The notes under the pieces are model-generated. The model saw only the letters and a list, made by a program, of their open reading frames with translations, made no database searches and was not told the DNA's origin. The position numbers and the translations under genes were made by a program. From positions 124,001 to 188,000 of the forward strand of contig CAWHGB010000006.1 of the NCBI GenBank assembly GCA_963828855.1: 64,000 bases of DNA, given 5' to 3'. The DNA is from CAVVEQ01 sp963828855 (GTDB taxonomy: Bacteria > Chloroflexota > Anaerolineae > Anaerolineales > Anaerolineaceae). This document shows, piece by piece, positions 57,939 to 64,000 of this stretch (position 1 is its first letter; every line of letters begins with the position of its first letter).

Positions 57939-58841
57939 ATGACCAAGATCTGTTCACTCAAGGAAGCTGTCCAGCAAAACGTCCGGGATGGAGACCTGGT
58001 TTACTGTGCCGGGTTCACCCATCTGATCCCGTTTGCCGCCGGGCACGAGATCATCCGCCAGCAGCGCAAAAACCTCATTCTTGCCCGCGCCACGCCGGAC
58101 CTGATCTATGACCAGATGGTTGCGGCTGGCTGCGCGAAAAAGGTGATCTTTTCCTACATGGGCAACCCCGGGGTGGGCTCGCTGCGCATCGTCCGCGCGG
58201 CGGTGGAAGCCGGGCAGCTCGAGTGGGAGGAATATTCGCACTTTGGCATGATCTCGCGCCTGCAGGCTGGTGCCACCGGGCTGCCTTTCATCCCCATGAA
58301 GCAGACCGCCGCCACCGACCTGGAGCGCAACAACCCCAACATCAAACGGGTGAAGGACCCCTACGGGGGTAAGGATGTGATCGTTGTTCCGCCGCTCAAT
58401 CCCGATGTGGCCATTATCCATGTCCAGCGTTGCGATGCGCGCGGGAACGCCCACATCTGGGGCATCATCGGCGAGCAGAAGGAAGCCGCCTTCGCCGCAA
58501 AACGGGTCATCCTGACCGCGGAGGAGATCGTGGATGAAAGCGTCATCCGCTCCGATCCGAACCGCACCCTCATCCCGGAATTCATCGTCTCGGCTGTTTG
58601 CCACGTCCCGCACGCCTCGCACCCTTCCTACACCCAGGGCTACTACGACCGCGACAACGCTTTTTACCTGGCCTGGGATAAGATAAGCGAATCGCAGGAT
58701 GCCGTGCGGCTCTGGCTGGATGAATGGGTCTACGGCGTTCCGGACCGCGAGGCTTATTGGAAGAAGCTGGGAACTGAGGTTCACAACCGGTTGAAGATCA
58801 CCCCCCGGCTGGCAGCACCGGTGGATTACGGGAACTACTGA
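57939..58841 (+). CDS. CoA-transferase subunit A, glutaconate CoA-transferase type
   Basis: About 300 residues; ATG 57939. Opening ICSLKEAVQQNVRDGDLVYCAGFTHLIPFAAGHEIIRQQRKNL and YSHFGMISRLQAGATGLPFIP are typical of the alpha subunit of family I CoA-transferases (GctA type). It transfers CoA between a dicarboxylic acid and an acyl donor. Later GNAHIWGIIGEQKEAAFAAKRVI. The subunit lacks the catalytic Glu, which is in subunit B. Subunit B starts 13 bases after the stop. Precise substrate is not inferable. Confidence 0.88.
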   Translation: MTKICSLKEAVQQNVRDGDLVYCAGFTHLIPFAAGHEIIRQQRKNLILARATPDLIYDQMVAAGCAKKVIFSYMGNPGVGSLRIVRAAVEAGQLEWEEYSHFGMISRLQAGATGLPFIPMKQTAATDLERNNPNIKRVKDPYGGKDVIVVPPLNPDVAIIHVQRCDARGNAHIWGIIGEQKEAAFAAKRVILTAEEIVDESVIRSDPNRTLIPEFIVSAVCHVPHASHPSYTQGYYDRDNAFYLAWDKISESQDAVRLWLDEWVYGVPDREAYWKKLGTEVHNRLKITPRLAAPVDYGNY

Positions 58842-58854
58842 GAGGGCAGATAGA

Positions 58855-59625
58855 ATGGCAGACTATACCGCTTCCGAATTGATGTGCGTCCATTCCGCCC
58901 GGCTTCTCAAGGATCACGACCGGGTGCTGGTGGGGGTGGGCATTCCCAACCTGGCATGCAACCTGGCATTGCGCACCCACGCGCCAAATTTGCAGATGAT
59001 CTATGAAGCTGGGGTGGTTGGCTCGCGACCTTCGCGCCTTCCGCTCTCGATCGGTGACCCCACCCTGGTGAGCGGGGCTGCCGGTGTTTGCAGCATGTAT
59101 GACCTTTTCACCTTTTACCTGCAGCGCGGTAACGTGGATGTTGGTTTCCTGGGTGGGGCGCAGATCGATAAATTTGGCAACATCAACGCGACCGTGATCG
59201 GCGATTATGCCCACCCGAAGACCCGCCTGCCCGGCTCGGGTGGATCGCAGGAGATCGCAGCCTGGGCGGATCGCTGCTATATCATGACCCCGCACCAAAA
59301 ACGACGCTTTCCGGAGAAGGTGGATTTCGCCACCTCCGCCGGGTACCTTTCCGGCCGCGCCCAGCGTGAGGCTGCGGGGGTGCGCGGGCGGGGTCCGCTT
59401 GTGATCGTCACCGATCTCGGCATCATGGAACCGGATGAGAGCGGCGAGCTGACCCTCAGCGCGCTGCACCCGGGAGCGACGGTGGAAAAAGTGAAGGAAA
59501 ACACGGGGTGGGATCTGCGCGTGCGGGATGACCTGCGGGTGACCGACCCGCCCACCGAAAAAGAGCTGCGCATCCTGCGCGAGGAGCTGGACCCGCAGGG
59601 AATTCACCTCAAAGGGGGCGGCTAG
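58855..59625 (+). CDS. CoA-transferase subunit B
   Basis: 256 intact residues, ATG 58855 after GAGGGCAG. Catalytic Glu in QMIYEAGVVGSRPSRLPLSIGDPTL; also GNVDVGFLGGAQIDKFGNINATVIG and LPGSGGSQEIAAWADRCYIMTPHQKRRFPEKVDF. Pairs with subunit A to form the heterotetrameric CoA-transferase of the GctB type. The C-terminus has LRVTDPPTEKELRILREELDP. The next gene follows by 15 bases, so the operon is continuous. Confidence 0.9.
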   Translation: MADYTASELMCVHSARLLKDHDRVLVGVGIPNLACNLALRTHAPNLQMIYEAGVVGSRPSRLPLSIGDPTLVSGAAGVCSMYDLFTFYLQRGNVDVGFLGGAQIDKFGNINATVIGDYAHPKTRLPGSGGSQEIAAWADRCYIMTPHQKRRFPEKVDFATSAGYLSGRAQREAAGVRGRGPLVIVTDLGIMEPDESGELTLSALHPGATVEKVKENTGWDLRVRDDLRVTDPPTEKELRILREELDPQGIHLKGGG

Positions 59626-59640
59626 GGTTTACCTGCAGGC

Positions 59641-60663
59641 ATGAACAAACCCAGGATCGACGTCCTCATTACCCTCCCGGTTACGGAAGCCCAGGTGAAC
59701 GACCTGAGGTCGGTCTCCACGCGCATCCGGATTTCCACCTTCCCGGTCAATGCCGCCGGCGAGATCCCCGCGGACGCGTGGAAACGAACCGAAGTACTCT
59801 ATACCGGAAATATCTACCCTGATCCCAGCCAGGTGCCGAACCTGAAGTGGATCCAATCCCATTTCGCCGGGATCGACCACCTGCTGGATTCGCAGATCGG
59901 GAAAACTCCAGGGGTGGCCATCACCAGCCTCTCCGGCGCAGCAGCCTCGCAGAGCGCGGAATATGCCCTGGGTATGATCCTGGCGCTCAGCCGCCAGATG
60001 CCGCAGCTTTGGGCGATGCAGCAACGCAAGGAGTGGCCTGCCGACCGCTGGGGGAAGTTTCCGCCGGTGGAGATTCGCGGGTGCACTGTGGGGCTGGTCG
60101 GCTACGGCAGCCTTAACCGCGAGCTTGCCCGACTGCTCAAACCGATGGGGGCGAAGATCCTGGCAGCCAAGCTGAATGCCCGCCGGCCCCAGGATGAAGG
60201 ATACACCCCTGAAGGACTTGGCGATCCGCAGGGCGACCTCTTCGACCGGCTGTACCCATTCCAGGCGATCCATTCCATGCTGATGCTGTGCGATTTCGTG
60301 GTGGTGGCGGTGCCGCTGACTGCCCGTACCCGCAAGATGATCTCAAAGCCTGAATTTGAGTCGATGAAACCCGGCGCATTCCTGGTGAACCTCTCCCGTG
60401 GGGGGATCGTGGATGAAATGGCGCTCTTCGAAGCCCTGGAATCCAGGCGCCTGGGGGGTGCTGCCCTGGATGTTTTCGATGTGGAACCCCTGCCTACTTC
60501 CAGCCCGCTTTGGTCAGCTCCCAACATGCTCATCACTCCCCACATTGCCGGGATCAGCCGGCAATACCTCGAACGTGCCGTGGTCATGTTCAAAACGAAT
60601 CTCACCCGTTATGTGGCTGGAGAGCCATTGCTTAACCTCTTCGACCCGGAAAAGGGATATTAA
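59641..60663 (+). CDS. D-isomer-specific 2-hydroxyacid dehydrogenase
   Basis: 340 intact residues. NAD-binding loop CTVGLVGYGSLNRELARLL, catalytic triad region with LVNLSRGGIVDEMALFEAL (Arg) and MLITPHIAGISRQYLE (His), plus the Glu in ALDVFDVEPL. ATG 59641. Reduces or oxidises a 2-keto or 2-hydroxy acid; works downstream or upstream of the CoA-transferase pair in the same operon. The usual Gly-x-Gly-x-x-Gly is Gly-x-Gly-Ser-Leu-Asn, a small departure. Confidence 0.92.
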   Translation: MNKPRIDVLITLPVTEAQVNDLRSVSTRIRISTFPVNAAGEIPADAWKRTEVLYTGNIYPDPSQVPNLKWIQSHFAGIDHLLDSQIGKTPGVAITSLSGAAASQSAEYALGMILALSRQMPQLWAMQQRKEWPADRWGKFPPVEIRGCTVGLVGYGSLNRELARLLKPMGAKILAAKLNARRPQDEGYTPEGLGDPQGDLFDRLYPFQAIHSMLMLCDFVVVAVPLTARTRKMISKPEFESMKPGAFLVNLSRGGIVDEMALFEALESRRLGGAALDVFDVEPLPTSSPLWSAPNMLITPHIAGISRQYLERAVVMFKTNLTRYVAGEPLLNLFDPEKGY

Positions 60664-60718
60664 TGCTTAGTTCGAAGCGAATTGGTTTTTATCCTGCGCG
60701 AAAAGAGAATTATTGATC

Positions 60719-61490
60719 ATGATCAGCCAGGGATGTCGAACTCATCCTCTTCGATCTTGGCAACACGCTGATCTATTTTGACGGCGATGAGGAAGAATCC
60801 GCAGCGCTGGCCGCCCGCGCGCTCACCCGCGATCTGATCGATCATGGCTTCATCCTCGATGGCGGAAGCCTTCCCGAAACGATTCCAGTCAGCGATGAAA
60901 GCTTATTTTGCCCGCAGGGAAAAGGACTGCCTGGAATTGACCAGCAGTTATGTGCTGCGCGAGGAATTGATCTCGAGCGGGTATGCGAATCCCCCCGCTG
61001 ATTCTCTGCGATCGGCGCTGCGTGCCATGTACGCGGTTTCGGAAACCCACTGGAAGATGGGGGATGACACCTTCGCGACCCTGGACCGGTTGAGAAAGGG
61101 AGGTTACCGTTGGGGATCATTTCCAACGCTGCCGATGCGGAGGATTTTCACCGCCTGATGGAAGCACACAATCTCGGAGAATATTTTCAGTTAGCCCTGG
61201 TTTCGGCGGAAGTTGGGATGCGTAAACCGCATCCGCTGATCTTTCAGCTTGCACTGGATTTCTTCGGGGTTCCGGCAGGGCGGGCGGTCATGGTGGGCGA
61301 TCTGCCCGCGATGGATATCCTCGGCGCGCAGCGTATGGGGATCGCCGGGGTATGGATCAAACGCTGGCTGCACCCGGAGACTGGCGGAAAATCCGCTGCG
61401 GGAATTCAACCGGACGCCAGCATCAATTGCCTTTCGGACCTGCCGAAGGTGCTTTCCGATTGGAGACGTTCTGACCCCGGCCTCAAATAA
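60719..61490 (+). CDS. HAD superfamily hydrolase (frameshifted)
   Basis: About 257 residues. Nucleophile motif VELILFDLGNTLIYFDGDE; the frame before it joins ATG 60719 if one G of a GGG run at 60730-60732 is an extra. Then motif II-like GIISNAADAEDFHRL, motif III Lys in EVGMRKPHPLIFQLAL, motif IV MVGDLPAMDILGAQRMGI. Frame changes near 60730, 60850 and 61110. Phosphatase, substrate unknown. Positioned after the dehydrogenase and likely in the same operon. Confidence 0.85.
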
Positions 61491-61529
61491 ACCTGTGTTA
61501 TCATCCCTTTATTCAATAAAGGAAATTCT

Positions 61530-62790
61530 TTGAGCAGCATAGCCCGGTTCTCCGCCTCGTTCCCCAAGAGCGTCAGGCGGACTTTTATCGCCCTGAAATA
61601 CCCCAATTACCGCTTATGGTTCGGCGGTCAACTGATATCCCTGGTGGGCACCTGGATGCAGGTTACCGCCCAGGGCTACCTGGTCTATACGCTCACCGGT
61701 TCTGCCAAATGGCTTGGTTTGGTTGGTTTTGCTGCCGGTGTACCCAGCTGGCTGTTCACCCTTTACGGAGGAGTTATCGCGGACCGCATCCCGCGCCGTA
61801 GGTTAATGCTCATCACCCAGTCCGTAATGATGGTGCTGGCTTTCATCCTTGCCGCCCTCGTCTACAACCAGGTCGTCCAACCGTGGCAGATCGTGGTGCT
61901 GGCTTTCCTGCTGGGGGTCGCCAATGCCTTTGATGCCCCAGCCAGGCAATCCTTCGTGGTGGAATTGGTGGATCGCCAGGATCTGACAAATGCGATCGCG
62001 ATCAATTCGACCATGTTCAACCTGGCCACCGTGGTGGGTCCGGCGGTTGCCGGGTTGACCTATGCGGCCTTCGGCGCGGCCATGTGTTTCGCGATCAATG
62101 GGCTTTCTTTCCTGGGAGTGATCATTGCCCTGTTACTGATGAAACTGAAACCGCAACAGCCTGTTTCCGAAAAAGGCTCTGCGATCCTTCAGATCAAGCA
62201 GGGTATCCAGTATGTGATGGTAAAACCGGTGGTAGTGGTCTTGATGACCGGATTGTTTTTTGTAAGCGTTTTCGGGTTTGGATTGATGACCCTGATGCCG
62301 GTCTGGGCGGTTTCCATATTGGGCGGGGATGTTACCACCAATGGGTTCTTGCTATCCGCGCGCGGACTGGGAGCGTTGGTTGGTGCGCTGACCGTGGCTG
62401 CCCTGGCATATCGCCGACTTAAGGGCAAGATCTGGACAATCGGCAGCTTTGTTCTGCCGCTGACGCTTTTCATTTTTTCCTTTATCCAGGATATTACCCT
62501 TTTCCCTCCTGCTGCTTTTAGGGATTGGCTGGGGTTTGATGACAATGGTTAACACCTCCAATGCGATGGTGCAGGAGGAGGTCCCTGATGAACTGCGCGG
62601 GCGGGTGATGGGTTTCTACGTCCTGGTATTTTTTGGGAGCGGGCCGATCGGGTCGTTACTGGTGGGTTGGATGGCTGCCAGCATCTCAGCACCCACAACG
62701 GTCGCAGTGTGCGCGGTTGTCCTATTCGGGTTTGCACTCTTCACCTTCCTGAAGACGCCCGGCTCTGAGAAACACATCGTAATTAAATAA
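61530..62790 (+). CDS. MFS exporter (DHA3/MFS_3 type), frameshifted at 3' end
   Basis: About 420 residues. TTG start at 61530 after AAAGGAA. Major facilitator signature FTLYGGVIADRIPRRRLMLITQ, and APARQSFVVELVDRQDLTNAIAINSTMFNLATVVGPAVAGL, typical of macrolide/siderophore exporter-type MFS_3. A frame change near 62530 moves the last two helices, DELRGRVMGFYVLVFFGSGPIGSLLVGWM. Twelve helices in total. Substrate unknown. It follows the HAD gene with 40 bases between. Confidence 0.88.
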
Positions 62791-62829
62791 AAAGGGCGTC
62801 TGCCTTTCCACGAGTGCAGACGCCCAAAA
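62791..62829. terminator. Bidirectional terminator
   Basis: A 10-bp stem gggcgtctgc / gcagacgccc with 12-base loop; an A-run precedes and AAAATCC follows. It sits between the convergent MFS and RRM genes. Confidence 0.82.
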
Positions 62830-62846
62830 TCCGCCAAACTTAAAGA

Positions 62847-63140
62847 TTAATAGCGGTTTTTATTTTTGTTGTAACCGCCGTTGCTGCTGCCGCGATCCTC
62901 TTTGGGGCGTGCTTCATTGACTGTCAGCGTGCGACCCTTGAGATCTTTTCCGTTCATACCCTGGATGGCAGCTTTGCCTTCATCCGCGTTTGGCATTTCC
63001 ACGAAAGCAAATCCGCGGGACTGCCCGGTGAACTTATCTTTAATGATTGAAGCGGAAGTCACTGAACCATAGGCAGAAAATGCCTGTTGGACATCCTCTT
63101 CGCTGGCCTGAAATGATAAATTCCCTACATAAATATTCAT
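62847..63140 (-). CDS. Single-RRM RNA-binding protein
   Basis: 97 intact residues. RNP2 NIYVGNLSF, RNP1 SRGFAFVEM, with the linker VNEARPKEDRG and an Asn/Gly-rich tail (NGGYNKNKNRY). Same architecture as cyanobacterial and Chloroflexota Rbp proteins. Often cold-induced and thought to bind mRNA. ATG 63140 with AAAGG upstream. The 270-base upstream region on the minus strand may be its leader or contain the divergent pfk promoter. Good match to the family. Confidence 0.95.
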   Translation of the reverse strand: MNIYVGNLSFQASEEDVQQAFSAYGSVTSASIIKDKFTGQSRGFAFVEMPNADEGKAAIQGMNGKDLKGRTLTVNEARPKEDRGSSNGGYNKNKNRY

Positions 63141-63415
63141 CGAAAACCTTTCCTAAACCAAAAAACCAAAGCCCATCTCAAATCAGAAACCCGTTTCCAG
63201 GTTCCCCTGTGAACAAGTCCACCCGGACCCATTCCAATGGGACATCCATCCGATGGCCGTCGTCTATTCCCCCTAAGAATCCGGTTTATCGTGGGCACCG
63301 GTCCCGCGCAGGCCAATCTCAAACTGCGTCCATTATACCCCATACCACCATTTTTTGGATTGACAGAAGGAATATAATGAAAATTGGATCAGTGATTGAA
63401 GAAGCGGAGGTAAGA

Positions 63416-64000
63416 ATGGAAAAGCTGGCTGTGCTCACTGGCGGGGGGGATGCCCCCGGACTGAATGCGGTCATCCGGGCGGTTGTCAAGACCGCGCAGC
63501 ATGACTATGACGTGCAGGTGCTGGGGGTGAAGGATGGCTTCGACGGCTTCGTGGAGGAGGATGGCGTCCGCCCGCTGCACCCGCACGACGTGCGCGGCAT
63601 TTTGCCGCGCGGCGGAACCATCCTGGGCACCGCCAACCGCGGAAACCCGTTCGCCCGCAAGGTCATCCGGGATGGCAAGGAGGTTGTGGAGGATATTTCC
63701 GAAAAACTGATCCAGCAGTATCCAGGACCTCAAGCTGGACGGGTTGATCGTGATCGGCGGGGATGGCACCCTGCGGATTGCCCGGGAGCTATTTGAAAAG
63801 GGTGTTCCGGTGGTGGGCGTGCCAAAGACGATCGATAATGATATCGGCGGGACGGAATGCACCTTTGGTTTCGATACCGCGGTTGGAACCGCCACCGACG
63901 CGCTGGATAAGCTGCACACCACCGCCGAATCGCACCACCGGGTGATGCTGCTGGAACTGATGGGGCGGGACGCCGGTTTCATCACCCTGCATGCCGGCGT
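63416..64000 (+). CDS. pfkA: ATP-dependent 6-phosphofructokinase, N-terminal part (cut by window end)
   Basis: ATG 63416 after GGAGG. MEKLAVLTGGGDAPGLNAVIRAVV is the phosphate-binding start; DGLIVIGGDGTLRIARELFEKG, then VVGVPKTIDNDIGGTECTFGFDTA with the catalytic Asp (TIDND), and VMLLELMGRDAGFI. The Gly of GGDGT suggests ATP use. A frame change near 63720 splits the visible part. The gene continues past the window end. A weak TATAAT box lies at 63374. Catalyses the committed step of glycolysis. Confidence 0.9.

Overview
The window looks like a chromosomal contig of a Chloroflexota bacterium, most likely of the Anaerolineae. This is an inference from the gene mix: an archaeal-type aspartyl-tRNA synthetase, cobalamin-dependent mutase subunits, Thr/Pro-rich lipoproteins and many secreted Gly/Ser/Pro-linker proteins. 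No rRNA or other decisive marker is present. Conserved housekeeping genes (aspS, prs, mutM, meaB, terC, tatC, GH1, ALDH) carry single-base frameshifts, densest in the GC-rich first 27 kb, absent from about 28.7-43 kb, and frequent again further on. I read most of these as assembly or read errors. The coordinates below therefore span the inferred intact gene.

Layout. 1-2.4 kb: a partial PLD-like lipoprotein, a TerC transporter, a GNAT enzyme and a patch of dispersed palindromic repeats. 2.4-13.2 kb: a compact phage-type head and packaging cluster on the + strand (terminase, portal, protease/scaffold/capsid, small membrane protein, connector, fibre-like protein). It ends with a family-B DNA polymerase whose catalytic motif C is degenerate, and I see no tail tape measure, integrase or lysozyme. 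13.2-18.0 kb: accessory DNA with two pairs of direct repeats, a Cys-rich protein, an AT-rich two-gene cassette, a DUF333 lipoprotein, a methyltransferase and an M15-like lipoprotein.

18.1-26.9 kb: metabolism and housekeeping: methylmalonyl-CoA mutase B12 subunit and MeaB, AspRS, PRPP synthase, Fpg, a tatABC operon and a GH1 glycosidase. 27-34.4 kb: a four-repeat secreted protein, a small lipoprotein, glucan phosphorylase, a DUF2179-type membrane protein, a TPR-TM protein and a C39-like peptidase. 34.4-41.9 kb: a tightly packed sbcD-CNNM-sbcC-GT-GT operon. 42-50 kb: an envelope and stress cluster with two overlapping AI-2E-type exporters, CsbD, GlsB/YeaQ-like protein and a NarL-type two-component system. 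50-56 kb: nucleoside hydrolase, two CPBP proteases, an orphan tRNA 3' half, a PIG-V-like mannosyltransferase and a CoA-binding protein. 56-61.5 kb: an acid-catabolism operon (aldehyde dehydrogenase, two-subunit CoA-transferase, 2-hydroxyacid dehydrogenase, HAD phosphatase). The window closes with an MFS exporter, an RRM protein and the start of phosphofructokinase.

The most unusual parts are the tail-less capsid/packaging cluster with its PolB2-like polymerase, and the accessory zone just downstream. In that zone a 66-bp copy of the 3' end of the M15-like gene lies about 2 kb from the intact gene, as expected for an integration into a gene's 3' end.
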